NCBI RefSeq assembly: GCF_003054445.1
Contig: NC_042506.1
Span: 875,501 to 939,500, forward strand
Length of the DNA stretch: 64,000 nt
From: Pichia kudriavzevii
Lineage: Eukaryota > Ascomycota > Pichiomycetes > Pichiales > Pichiaceae
Direction of reading: 5' to 3'
Shown: piece after piece, positions 1 through 9,647 of the stretch
How positions within the stretch are numbered: position 1 is the stretch's first letter
Layout: each line of letters begins with the position of its first letter
Made by a program: the position numbers and the translations under genes
The notes under the pieces: generated by a model
What the model saw: the letters and a program-made list of their open reading frames with translations, nothing else
The model's database searches: none
What the model was told of the DNA's origin: nothing

Positions 1-95
1 GTAAATGTGAAAATGTGATAATGTAAATATGTAAATATGTAAATGTGTAGATATGTAAAAGTGTAAATATGTAAATGTGTCAATATAGATGTGGC
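1..95. repeat. Degenerate TGTAAATA-type short tandem repeat
   Basis: The first ~95 bases are a run of imperfect units built on TGTAAATA and TGTAAATGTG. The tract lies beyond the 3' end of the AHK1-like gene and is cut by the window edge, so its full length is unknown. No coding potential is seen. Confidence 0.6.
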
Positions 96-152
96 TTTGT
101 AAGCATGTACGTGCATACGTAAACTGGTATAATTAAGAGCAATCCAATGTGA

Positions 153-3100
153 TTAAAATGCATTTACTTTATCAGTCCCTAATTCAGGTACTATGCTAGG
201 TATTTGTTTTTTCAGATTCTCATAATCTGAGTTTGTTATTCTATAATTCCCTCCAAAATTAGTCTCCAACTTAATCTCTAATAGCGAAGACGAAGATTTG
301 CTTAGTGCGGTATTGGATTCATGATCCCAACTATCGTTAGTTGTCGAATTTTCAAAATCTGCTTGAACTACCGATAAAATATTGTTACATTTCTCTTGCA
401 TAAAAGTTTCAAACCGTTTAACCTCTTCATTATATTCCAATATACCATTTGCTAAATACATTTGAGATGCTGGTGTATTTTTGATAACGTTCTTGATGCT
501 ATCGTTAATTCCATCATGATATATAATTGTCCCTGTTGAAAACGGATCATGTTTGTTATTGTTCAAATCAAATGAACCCAAACCCTCAAAATCATCGAAT
601 CCACCTTGTAAATCGATAATGTCATCATCACCAATCTCATCATCAATAAGGCTTTCTACTGATTCCATATCATGTTTTATCAAATAATCATTTTTCTTGG
701 TGATCTTAACACGTGGTAACCTAGGTTCTTCATTAATGATAAGAATCTCATCGTTATCTCTAGAATACTTAAGGATAGCGTCCTTATCATTGATCTGGTT
801 TAATTTACTCAAATATGATTTGATTTTTGAATCATTTCTCAATAGTTTGAATTCCCATAGTTCGTTGGCTATATCAGTGTTGTTTGTCCACTCAGGAGGT
901 TTGGAATAATCAATCGAATGACTTTGATCATTTACTTCTAGAGTGGAATTTGCATCCACAGAATTCAGCTCAAGTGATGAAAAAGAAGAGGATACTGATG
1001 ACATTGAAGAGTTTGATGCTATATTATTAGAGTTGGAAACTTCTTTTCTCTCCGTTCTATTACTTAAGCCTAAAAATTTAGATAATCCACCACTTGAATT
1101 ATCATCTTTATATGAATTGGAAGAGGCGCTAGAAGTTTTCTTGAAGAGATTGCCCATCCATTTTTTCTTTGAAAGTTTATCTTTACCCAGTGAAGAGCTT
1201 GAAAATTTAGATTTGCTTGTAATTGATGCTTCACTTTTACTTTTAGATATTTTCGATTTTGATCTATTGTTAATGTAAGCAGAATCATCTAAAACTTCAA
1301 AAGGATAAAGCCTTGATTTTTTGTCCCTATTTCTATCATCGTTGCCCTCATGTTTGACTATCTGGAATTTCTTATTGAGTATTGGATCGGTAGGTTTGAA
1401 TATAACGTTTTCTGTGGTATAGTAAGTACTCATCAATTTTGACAGAATCAGTACCTTAATTTTGCTCTCATCTTTGAAATCTTGCCTTTTAAAGTTTTCA
1501 TGAACCAGTACTATATTTTCAATTGATGATAGGCCTAATATTTTCCAAATAAGTAATTTATTATAAATGTTTCTTACCAAAGGCATGTAATGCCCAAAAA
1601 AGCTAAACCAATGGTGATCGCTGACAAGATAATAGATCAAATTGAGCTTAATTGGCTCAGAGGGGGACAAGATCCACCGTCCATTGGCTGAAGTGAACAC
1701 ATGTGATGGTATGAGGTCCCAGATTTGATATAATGTAGATAATGCCTTTACTTGACAACTCAAATTGTCAGAATCTACCAAACGCACCAGAACGTCCAGC
1801 CAAAAAGTCCAATCTAAATAAGAAAAATTTTCTGCATTATTACTATCAGAGAAAGAAGATGGTGTTTCAATATGTTTGAGGAACTGTGTGAAAATATCCA
1901 TTACCATATCAACCATTACGTTATCCAGCAAGCTTGTTTTAACGACAATCAGCTTGATTATATTTTCGAATGATTTTACCAAGCCCCCTTTCAAAAGTTT
2001 CTCGTATTCATTCCTTGGGTTAAAGATAGTGTCTCTAAAAACATTAAAACATTTCTCTATACTTGATTCCAATGATATTTTTGGTACAATAAGGATATTG
2101 TCGTTATATGTTGAAGAAGTTGAGGAGGTAGCTGATGTAGGAGTTGATAAATTGAAGTTTTTGAATTTATTGGGAGTATGAGAATTTTTGGCAATTGATT
2201 TACGAATTTGGTGATTGAATATTTCACTAATATGAGTCATGAAACACATAAAACCAGGAATACCGTATATGTGAAGCTCATCAATGATCAAAGACGGAAA
2301 CGTTCTCAAATAAACTGATGAGTAAGATAAATAATTTCTGAAAAATGAACAAAATATTGATATACTGTCGTATGAGGACCATCTAGAGACCCAAATACCT
2401 TTTGTTTCCCTAATGCCATTGATTTTATCACGAGGTGGAGGGACTGAATTGATGAAATGGGATTCAATAATATAGTTAACATCTCTTGGGTGCGAGGTTG
2501 AAGTTATAAAATGCGTCAAATGAGAGGGAAATTGAGTTTTCAAGTCAGCCAATACCTGGTTGAATACAATTGAATATTCATTTTTAGGGTTTGATGTGAA
2601 TGAATGATTAACGAATAAATTGAAGATTTTCTTATACTTGACAAGCTTAGTATTTAACAAAAAGGATAATCCCCGAGATATGTCATTCAAGTTGAAGAAG
2701 GCATAAGCAAACACTTTCCCAATAAATATGGACATTGAAACAGACAAGGATTTTGAGTTGATTTTCAAGTAAGCCAATTCGAAAGTTTTCATTAGTAAAG
2801 ATTTATAACTATCATACATGTCTGAGAATTGAGAAGAATATGAGTGATTTATTTGAAACAAGAGCCAAATGTTATGAGAGAACAGCCTTGAGACAGATTC
2901 GTAATAGCAATTTCTATCTAGAGAGGAGACGGTTTGATAATCTAGGAAAACAATGTTGAGTAATTCTGTCCACCAATTCAACAAAGTCTTTGCTTCCAAT
3001 AAAAGTAGTTCTGGATTAAGGTCGGATATTGAGGTCGATAGAAACTCGTGGAGATTGGAAAACGGGCTGATTGGATACCTCAATTGAGGCAACAAGTGCA

Positions 3101-3578
3101 AACGAAGAATGTTTGCCCTTGAGGTTGCAGCCGACGAAGACGATGCCGATGCTCCCGATGGTATTTTGATGCTGACGAACTTTGAAAGGTACTGATCCAA
3201 GGATTTGATGGTATCTTTCCTGAGATCTGCCGACTGAAAGGGTATATTATTGCCGCCATTGTTGATGTTATTGGTATTGCTGTTGGTATTGCTATTGGTA
3301 TTGATATTCTCATTGTTATTCCCGTTGTTACTGTTAGTAATGGTGGAATTCCTATTCCCGTTTTTACGAATGGAGGGAGACTTTGAGAAAAAAAAGGAGT
3401 GCAAGGACGTATTCGGTGAATGGAGAGTATTAGAGCTATTTGCTGCAGCATTAGGTGCTGATAATGATAGACTGGACTGCGATTTCACTGACGACGATCT
3501 CGAATGGGAAGTGAGTGACTGTTTGGGGCTCCGGTGGGGGGTTTGTGCCCTGCGGGAGACGCTGTTGGGAAGCAGCAT
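153..3578 (-). CDS. AHK1: UPF0592/DUF1765 family protein, AHK1 (YDL073W)-like
   Basis: This 1141-residue protein has a low-complexity Ser/Asn-rich N-terminus (roughly residues 1-115, with an Asn/Thr/Ser repeat), a helical central region and a Ser/Lys-rich, then acidic C-terminal third. The central region (about 190-690), with conserved Trp-rich blocks such as WTFWLDVLVRLVD and YYLVSDHHWFSFFGHYMPL, matches the fungal DUF1765/UPF0592 family. The S. cerevisiae member Ahk1 is a scaffold of the Hkr1 branch of the HOG osmosensing pathway. The family call rests on the blocks; the ortholog call also rests on YET3 lying nearby, as YDL072C does in S. cerevisiae. It starts at an ATG and shares a 757-bp divergent promoter region with SFP1. 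HOG function is inferred from the ortholog only. Confidence 0.72.
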   Translation of the reverse strand: MLLPNSVSRRAQTPHRSPKQSLTSHSRSSSVKSQSSLSLSAPNAAANSSNTLHSPNTSLHSFFFSKSPSIRKNGNRNSTITNSNNGNNNENINTNSNTNSNTNNINNGGNNIPFQSADLRKDTIKSLDQYLSKFVSIKIPSGASASSSSAATSRANILRLHLLPQLRYPISPFSNLHEFLSTSISDLNPELLLLEAKTLLNWWTELLNIVFLDYQTVSSLDRNCYYESVSRLFSHNIWLLFQINHSYSSQFSDMYDSYKSLLMKTFELAYLKINSKSLSVSMSIFIGKVFAYAFFNLNDISRGLSFLLNTKLVKYKKIFNLFVNHSFTSNPKNEYSIVFNQVLADLKTQFPSHLTHFITSTSHPRDVNYIIESHFINSVPPPRDKINGIRETKGIWVSRWSSYDSISIFCSFFRNYLSYSSVYLRTFPSLIIDELHIYGIPGFMCFMTHISEIFNHQIRKSIAKNSHTPNKFKNFNLSTPTSATSSTSSTYNDNILIVPKISLESSIEKCFNVFRDTIFNPRNEYEKLLKGGLVKSFENIIKLIVVKTSLLDNVMVDMVMDIFTQFLKHIETPSSFSDSNNAENFSYLDWTFWLDVLVRLVDSDNLSCQVKALSTLYQIWDLIPSHVFTSANGRWILSPSEPIKLNLIYYLVSDHHWFSFFGHYMPLVRNIYNKLLIWKILGLSSIENIVLVHENFKRQDFKDESKIKVLILSKLMSTYYTTENVIFKPTDPILNKKFQIVKHEGNDDRNRDKKSRLYPFEVLDDSAYINNRSKSKISKSKSEASITSKSKFSSSSLGKDKLSKKKWMGNLFKKTSSASSNSYKDDNSSGGLSKFLGLSNRTERKEVSNSNNIASNSSMSSVSSSFSSLELNSVDANSTLEVNDQSHSIDYSKPPEWTNNTDIANELWEFKLLRNDSKIKSYLSKLNQINDKDAILKYSRDNDEILIINEEPRLPRVKITKKNDYLIKHDMESVESLIDDEIGDDDIIDLQGGFDDFEGLGSFDLNNNKHDPFSTGTIIYHDGINDSIKNVIKNTPASQMYLANGILEYNEEVKRFETFMQEKCNNILSVVQADFENSTTNDSWDHESNTALSKSSSSLLEIKLETNFGGNYRITNSDYENLKKQIPSIVPELGTDKVNAF

Positions 3579-4335
3579 TGACTAGCGAGAGACTGGCGTT
3601 GGAATGATGCTCACAGGGAATGGCACAAGGTGGATGGGTGGGTATGGATATTGATGCCGTTGGGGGCAAAGACGTTGCGAGTAATAATGATTTACACAAC
3701 ATGATACTTAATATAGAATTTGTGTGTTTGTGTGTGTGTGTGTTTTTCTGTCAGTTTCTCCTTCTCCTTCTGGAACAATAAATTCTACAATGAGATTCAT
3801 GTGATGATAAACAGGGGTAGGAAAAGGATAGGAAAAAAACGTGTTGGTGGTACATACCAAATGGGGAAAACACAAACGCAGCGACCGCCGCGTCGATTCC
3901 GCGACAGCAAAGGCAACTTTCCGGATTTTTCCCACTCGCGAATTTGGAAGCGCCTTTATATCGCGAAATTTCCTCGCTAACCGGCCCTCTTGTTAGTCGC
4001 CCCCAAGTGATTAATTAATTGATGGTGTATGCAATTTTAGTTCATCCACATAGGGGAATTATCCATTAATATCGTCAAGGTTGCTGCCACTTGCCACATT
4101 AGGAGCGTCCAGGTACACAGGTTCATACATAAGGGTTGGACAGAGACAGTCAAGACGTTGACACTGGCACTCATAGACATAGTTGCAGAGACACTTGTAT
4201 TTCTCAAACACCCAAACACACAAACACACTTATAGACATAATAATACACACACATCCATAAATATTATATATATTTATATATATACAGGAGACGCTATCT
4301 TTATTAAGTTTCCCTCAACTTGACTTTTGCATATA
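3579..4335. promoter_or_regulatory. Divergent intergenic region AHK1-SFP1
   Basis: This is a 757-bp shared promoter. It holds a (TG)n tract at about 3718-3743, a CA-rich tract at about 4205-4253 that is roughly complementary to it, a CGCGAAA (SCB-like) core near 3961, and an AT-alternating TATA-rich stretch at 4263-4285 about 50 bp upstream of the SFP1 ATG. Short open frames here look spurious. Confidence 0.5.
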
Positions 4336-6192
4336 ATGGACACACAACTAGGAAACCACCCTTCCGCCATGGCAGTACACCACCAGCAGCACACCCAGAA
4401 CTCGTCTGAACCAATCAACATATCCTTTTCAAGGAACAACTCAATATACCACAACAACCCAAAGTTGAGGAGAGAAAGTATAGCCCAATCCCAGGGAATA
4501 GGAGGAGTGTCATGGGGATCGGTTGGCATTGGCTCGTGGCTCAAGGACGAGGTGTTTATGCTTCAGCACCAGCATCAGTATCAAAACCCGAACTTAAATT
4601 TGAATCAAAGTCAAACTCAGAATCAAAGCCAAACCCAAACCCAAAATCACAACTACCAGCAACATCAAAATCAACATCTCGCTCATAATAACAGCAGCAA
4701 CAACCTCATCAACATCAATAGTGCGGCCCCACATTCCAGCAATCATCAATTCAGACATGGCTCTATCAACCTCTATAATGGGAATTTTAACAACAGTAAT
4801 GCCATGGATTTAAGAAATGATAGTATCATGATGGTTTCGGATTCGATACCTAATTCTTCGTATTTGGCAGATTTGGAAGCAAATTACTGCAAAGACTATT
4901 CTTGTTGTGGTCAACTTCTACCCACTTTGCATGATTTATTGAAACATTATGAGGAAATGCACATTGGAAACGATTTTTCCAGCAATAATTTCCAACAAGA
5001 TGGGAATTTCCAATCGAATGACTTGAATAATGGATTGCAACCTCAGCTGAATTTAAATACAGGAACTAATGGCAATTTACCGCATCATAGTAACGCATTG
5101 TCAAATGATTCAAATTCAAGAGTTAGAAATAATAATTCAATAGGAGCTGTATCGACTAATGAGGTATTTTTGAACAATCATTTGAATACCAAACAAAATT
5201 TCAATAACAATAATAAGAAATTCAACATGAGTTCCAAACCCGACAAAATATCGAGTTTCAACTTGAATTTAACTTATGATCATCATGGGGATAATCTTCA
5301 GAGCAATGATTTACATAAAACTCTGTCAAACTTTGAATTTGATAATGGTATCAATGCAAACAATGGAAAACACGATGAAATGAACTTTGACTTTCCAAAC
5401 AATAGCGCTAATAATATTTTCCAAAATGACTCCCTAGTGAAAGATTTGGAAAATCAAGCTAAAATGTTTCATCAGCAAGTACAGCAGCAGCAGCAGCAAC
5501 AACAACGCCTTCAACAATTACACACTCACCAGCAACGTCATAACCAACAACAGCAGAGTAACAACAATCAGTTCAATGATAATTCAACTACAGGAGGTGG
5601 CAATCATAATAGCATTCCAATTAACAATACAAACAGTCATCTACTGAACGATTTAATAAATAATGGTAATGGTGGTAGTGTAATAAGCTCGCCAAGTTTA
5701 AAAAACCACGATAGTCTTAATATTGATCTCGATCATGATACCCAATTTCAAATGGATGTTGATGATGATATCTCTATGAGTATCGATAGTAATACCCCGG
5801 GCATCCATCAATCTATCAATGCTAATATCAATAGCACCTCTAATACTGTCAATTCCAACTCGCACCATGATGTTTGCATTGCTGATCCTGCTAGGCGATT
5901 ATATGCGATCGAACAACGTGAAGAACGTCCTTTCCAATGTCCCGTTATAGGGTGTGATAAGACTTACAAGAATCAAAACGGTCTTAAATATCATCGTCTA
6001 CACGGTCATCAAAACCAAAAATTGCGTGAGAATCCAGATGGCACCTTCTCTGTGATCAATCCCGATTCAAATTCCCCATATCCTCACGGAATGGCATTTG
6101 AGAAAGATAAACCGTACAGGTGTGAAGTGTGTGGCAAGCGATACAAGAACTTGAATGGTTTGAAATATCATAGAGCACATACCACACACTAG
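4336..6192 (+). CDS. SFP1: SFP1, zinc-finger activator of ribosome biogenesis genes
   Basis: This 618-residue protein has the Sfp1 architecture. A conserved N-terminal block (GGVSWGSVGIGSWLKDEVFM, near residues 56-76) is followed by Asn/Gln-rich low complexity. A first C2H2 finger (CKDYSCCG...HYEEMH) lies at about 185-209. A poly-Gln stretch near 385-395 precedes two C-terminal C2H2 fingers (FQCPVIGCDKTYKNQNGLKY and YRCEVCGKRYKNLNGLKYH) that end the protein. In S. cerevisiae Sfp1 activates ribosomal-protein and ribosome-biogenesis genes and shuttles between nucleus and cytoplasm under TORC1 and PKA control; RRES near residue 47 is a possible PKA site. The open frame begins at a TTG at 4327, so the first ATG at 4336 is used. 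Two putative targets, RPL31 and UTP21, lie within 15 kb. Confidence 0.95.
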   Translation: MDTQLGNHPSAMAVHHQQHTQNSSEPINISFSRNNSIYHNNPKLRRESIAQSQGIGGVSWGSVGIGSWLKDEVFMLQHQHQYQNPNLNLNQSQTQNQSQTQTQNHNYQQHQNQHLAHNNSSNNLININSAAPHSSNHQFRHGSINLYNGNFNNSNAMDLRNDSIMMVSDSIPNSSYLADLEANYCKDYSCCGQLLPTLHDLLKHYEEMHIGNDFSSNNFQQDGNFQSNDLNNGLQPQLNLNTGTNGNLPHHSNALSNDSNSRVRNNNSIGAVSTNEVFLNNHLNTKQNFNNNNKKFNMSSKPDKISSFNLNLTYDHHGDNLQSNDLHKTLSNFEFDNGINANNGKHDEMNFDFPNNSANNIFQNDSLVKDLENQAKMFHQQVQQQQQQQQRLQQLHTHQQRHNQQQQSNNNQFNDNSTTGGGNHNSIPINNTNSHLLNDLINNGNGGSVISSPSLKNHDSLNIDLDHDTQFQMDVDDDISMSIDSNTPGIHQSINANINSTSNTVNSNSHHDVCIADPARRLYAIEQREERPFQCPVIGCDKTYKNQNGLKYHRLHGHQNQKLRENPDGTFSVINPDSNSPYPHGMAFEKDKPYRCEVCGKRYKNLNGLKYHRAHTTH

Positions 6193-6715
6193 TGTTATTC
6201 TAATTTGCTAAGCCCCTCCTCTTCCATTTACAGTTTTATACTCAAACTTTCATTTACTATTACACATATTCCTCCCTCTTGTCCCTCCCATCTTTTTCCT
6301 CCCATCTTTTCCCTTCCATCTTTTCCCTTCCATCTTTTCCCTTCCATCTTTTCCCTTCCATCTTCCATCTTTTCATCCTACCATCACATTATCCTCTTTT
6401 TCTAAAAATTAATTTCCATCACGCTAAAGGTGGAACGCATTGATTTCTTTTTTTACTAATTTAATTTATCTTATCCTTTATATTTAGAAGACAATTAATA
6501 CATCATGTTATGTTGCAAGGTACTGGCGTGAAATTTGAAAAAGAAGCTTAAGCTTTGAAGAAAAAAAAGAAAAAATACACAAGCGTGCACTGACAAGCCG
6601 CATCGCCCTCATTTCAAACTAAAGGACAAGGCCATTATTGTTAGACAATTTGCCATCCCTATATGTGCTACTTCTTCCTTCCTCCTTGCCTAACTTTCGC
6701 CAATTAACAACAAAC
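6193..6715. other. Intergenic SFP1-YET3
   Basis: This 523-bp spacer between two + strand genes contains the 14-bp minisatellite and then A/T-rich sequence with A-runs near 6560. I see no further gene. Confidence 0.5.
6291..6375. repeat. 14-bp minisatellite in SFP1 3' region
   Basis: Four exact tandem copies of TCTTTTCCCTTCCA occupy 6305-6360, flanked by degenerate copies on both sides. The array lies about 110 bp past the SFP1 stop and is pyrimidine-pure on the + strand. The 14-bp period is not a multiple of three, which argues against coding. Confidence 0.9.
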
Positions 6716-7246
6716 ATGGCATTCCAATACGTACTAACCTTCACACTTTTGGTAGTAGAAATGGCTCTCTTTGCGCTAATTTCATTCCCTCTGCCATCCA
6801 AATTCCGTCGTCCCTTGTTACAAACGCTATCAACGCCCTTCAATTCACCCCAAGTTCAAATGGTTTTGAGATGCGTGTTTGTCTTCATTGGTATTATGTT
6901 TGCAGACTCGGTCAATAGGACTATGAAGGTGGGAAACGAATTGGCTGGTGATTTGGTCACTGGTGGTGTCACAAGAGCTGAAATTCAGTCGAGAAAGTTC
7001 TATTCCCAGAGAAACATGTACCTCTGTGGATTTACCTTATTTTTGTCTCTCATTTTGAACAGAACCTATAAGATGGTGTTCGCTTTACTTGCAATGAAAG
7101 AAAAGGAAAGTAAGTTGATGAATGAAAGTAAGGTTGATGAAAAACTACACGAGGAAAATGAAAAATTAAGGTTAAAGATCAAAGAGTTGGAAAAAGAAAA
7201 GGAAAACTTACTCAAGAAGTCCAAGGCATTGTCTGATGAATATTAA
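6716..7246 (+). CDS. YET3: YET3/YET1, ER membrane BAP31-like protein
   Basis: This 176-residue protein opens with a hydrophobic segment (MAFQYVLTFTLLVVEMALF). Two further membrane segments follow, near residues 45-65 and 105-125, and then a charged coiled-coil tail (about 140-176). The PLPSKFRRPLL block after the first membrane span and RKFYSQRNMYLCGFTLFLSL are typical of fungal BAP31/Yet proteins and closer to Yet3 than Yet1. Yet3 acts at the ER membrane and is linked to the translocon and to inositol/phospholipid gene control in S. cerevisiae. The frame is open 78 bases further upstream, but the ATG at 6716 gives the family N-terminus. In S. cerevisiae YET3 (YDL072C) is next to AHK1; here SFP1 lies between them. 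Confidence 0.88.
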   Translation: MAFQYVLTFTLLVVEMALFALISFPLPSKFRRPLLQTLSTPFNSPQVQMVLRCVFVFIGIMFADSVNRTMKVGNELAGDLVTGGVTRAEIQSRKFYSQRNMYLCGFTLFLSLILNRTYKMVFALLAMKEKESKLMNESKVDEKLHEENEKLRLKIKELEKEKENLLKKSKALSDEY

Positions 7247-7302
7247 GATCCGGAGACACGTTTATAGTCTAAGTATATATAGGTTCCCTATATAATTGTC
7301 CT

Positions 7303-9159
7303 TTAATTTCTAGGCGTCTCATATGCATTACTTTTATGTTTTGGAATAAATGTGAAATTTTCGTTGGCTTTACCAAGGAACATTTCAGAGATCTTAATCC
7401 AGTCTTTATAATCACTTGATCCCAAGAGTGTCTCCAACTCATTACGTCCTCTCCATTTAGGTGGTCTCTGGTTTAATTTAGGAGGTAATTTCTCCAATAT
7501 ACCCACTGGAATGTATCTGTAGGTAAAGGAAAGGAATTCACAGAGATATCTTCTAGCTGTGTTGACACCAAAGTCATCGGAACCCCAATGTTGCAACGCA
7601 AATCTAGAGTAGTTTTCTATAATTCTCAGTCTCTCACTTGCCGACTTATCCAAGTACTGACGTGCTTCTATTTCCTCGAAAATCCATGGTTTAATCAACG
7701 CACCTCTGGCAACCATAACAGTATCAATGCCTTCTCTACCGACATGCTCATAGTAATCTTCATAGGTATAACAATCGCCATTACCAATTAAATAAACAGG
7801 GTTTGGTCTATCAGATACGTCCTTCTTTTCCTCGTATTGTTCATTATACGCCTTGACAATTTTACCAACTTGTTCAATGTAGTCCCAGTTAGCTTCCTTT
7901 GTATATCTTTGTTGTCTCGATCTACCATGGACGGTTATTGCACCAATGTCACCAGCATCCAATAACTTGGAAACGATCTCAGTTGCTACAGGTTTATTAT
8001 CTTTGACCCCCATTCTCATCTTGACAGTAATTGGTATATCACCAGAGGAGTCATTCATCACCTTCAATAAGTTCTTCATTCTATTACTACTCAACATCAA
8101 CGCAGAGCCTTCTCCCTTTTTAAATAATAGATCAATCGGACATCCACAATTTAGATTGATTTCACTGACATTAGAGGCAAATCTATAAATGACTTCAGCA
8201 GATTTTGCTGCTTGCCATGGTTTTGAAGCTGCAATTTGTGCACCAAAGCCAGGATACTCTGATTTATGAGCCTTAAGTAATGCCCACTCACTGTTTTGTC
8301 CAGTAATTAAAGAGTTGGCCAGAGCCATTTCAGAAAATGTAATATCTGCTCCCAATGTTTTCATTAGTCTTCTGTATGGTAAATTTCCAACTGTTGTCAA
8401 TGGCGAAACAACCTTCTTATTTTTATAATCTAGTTTCTTCTTTTCGCCCGCTTTGATTTTGGCTTCATTATAGGCAGCCTCTAATTCCTTCCTCTTCTCA
8501 ACATCGAATCTCTCTAGTCTTTCCTTGTCATACATCTCCAAGGCAACTTCACTTACTGGGAAATCAAACTTCTTTTTGTATAGCATTCTCTTGTCATCTA
8601 AAGAAATAAAATTGACTTCGCCCTTGTTTTCGTCTCTAACGTAACCTTCCTCGTACGTCAATTTTTTGGTATCTTTATCAAAATGGGAATATAGCCATCT
8701 ACATCTGATTCCTTGTGGACAATAACCTAGTTCCTCTTTGACAGGACAAGGTCCTTCAAAACACTCCTCCTTCTGTGCTAGATATGCGTCTACATCGTGG
8801 CACCAGTTGCATTCGCTACCTTTAAGGCATGGCTTACCTGCCTCTGGGTCGATAATAGAAGGACAAACTTTCAAATCTTCCTTAGTCTGAACCAACTTTC
8901 TAGCTTTGTTTTGTCCACGATTCTTATTCTTACCCTTACCCTTGCCCTGGCCTTTTTGATCTCTGGAATCACCCAACTGCTCACTTGTCGGAGCTGCTTC
9001 TGCGGCATCATCGTCAATTGCATTATCGTTCGTGTAAGAGATTATAAATTCCGTTTTAATTGGGGCAACACCATTTGCAAAATGGTCAACTTTACTCTTT
9101 TTTGGCTCGGACTCGACACTCTCCTCAATTGGACGTTTCCCTGACTCAAGCTCAGACAT
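7303..9159 (-). CDS. DUS3: DUS3, tRNA-dihydrouridine(47) synthase
   Basis: Dus3 reduces uridine 47 of tRNAs to dihydrouridine using FMN and NAD(P)H. This 618-residue protein has a basic low-complexity stretch (about 70-90), two CCCH-type zinc fingers (about 99-160, with Cys/His pairs in CPSII...CNWCH and CPVKE...RCRWLYSH), and then the Dus TIM-barrel from about residue 250. The barrel carries the family signature LNCGCPIDLLFKKGEGSALM with the catalytic Cys of GCP near residue 340, and VHGRSRQQRY further on. The S. cerevisiae protein is 668 residues. The frame is open upstream to an ATG at 9264, but that extension is hydrophobic and unlike the family, so the ATG at 9159 is chosen. The gene is divergent from its paralog DUS4. 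Confidence 0.95.
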   Translation of the reverse strand: MSELESGKRPIEESVESEPKKSKVDHFANGVAPIKTEFIISYTNDNAIDDDAAEAAPTSEQLGDSRDQKGQGKGKGKNKNRGQNKARKLVQTKEDLKVCPSIIDPEAGKPCLKGSECNWCHDVDAYLAQKEECFEGPCPVKEELGYCPQGIRCRWLYSHFDKDTKKLTYEEGYVRDENKGEVNFISLDDKRMLYKKKFDFPVSEVALEMYDKERLERFDVEKRKELEAAYNEAKIKAGEKKKLDYKNKKVVSPLTTVGNLPYRRLMKTLGADITFSEMALANSLITGQNSEWALLKAHKSEYPGFGAQIAASKPWQAAKSAEVIYRFASNVSEINLNCGCPIDLLFKKGEGSALMLSSNRMKNLLKVMNDSSGDIPITVKMRMGVKDNKPVATEIVSKLLDAGDIGAITVHGRSRQQRYTKEANWDYIEQVGKIVKAYNEQYEEKKDVSDRPNPVYLIGNGDCYTYEDYYEHVGREGIDTVMVARGALIKPWIFEEIEARQYLDKSASERLRIIENYSRFALQHWGSDDFGVNTARRYLCEFLSFTYRYIPVGILEKLPPKLNQRPPKWRGRNELETLLGSSDYKDWIKISEMFLGKANENFTFIPKHKSNAYETPRN

Positions 9160-9647
9160 GCTTTGTTTATCACCAAATTTTTGAAGTTGAATATGATCAC
9201 TACGAGTAGTATAATATAGGACATCCAAGCTGAAATTTGCAAAAATCAATATCAGAACTGACAAAAAAAATTATAGTCACTGAGAATAGAACTAAAAAAA
9301 AAAAAAAATAGCATTTCCCAATGCGGCAACAAGAGCACGTGACCGAGTGCGCTTAACTTGCCTCTTTTTGAAGAGTAGTGTACCGGATAAAAATGCCTGA
9401 TTAGGAAGGTCCAGCCAAGGAAGTTTCCAACGCCAAAGCCATAGATATAAAATTTCATATCATAAAATCAACAAACCCATAGCTCTAACGCATCTTCATT
9501 GCAAACTCTTTATAGTCTGCATACTATTTTACTCCGATTCTGATTTTTTTTTCTCTTTTAACTTTCAAGTTGTTGTTTGCCAATACTCTTAGACATCAGT
9601 TTGTATCACCATCTTGTGTGCTATATAGCAAGAGAGTCTATTCTATA
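9160..9647. promoter_or_regulatory. Shared DUS3/DUS4 promoter with a CACGTG box
   Basis: This 488-bp region separates two divergently transcribed tRNA-dihydrouridine synthase genes. It contains an A-run near 9290-9309 and a CACGTGAC box at 9336-9343 (GCACGTGAC), which fits the Cbf1/bHLH consensus. Co-regulation of the pair is inference. Confidence 0.5.

Noticed and set aside
9160-9264. N-terminal extension of DUS3 from an ATG at 9264
   Set aside because: The added residues are hydrophobic and unlike Dus3 proteins; the ATG at 9159 gives a normal start.
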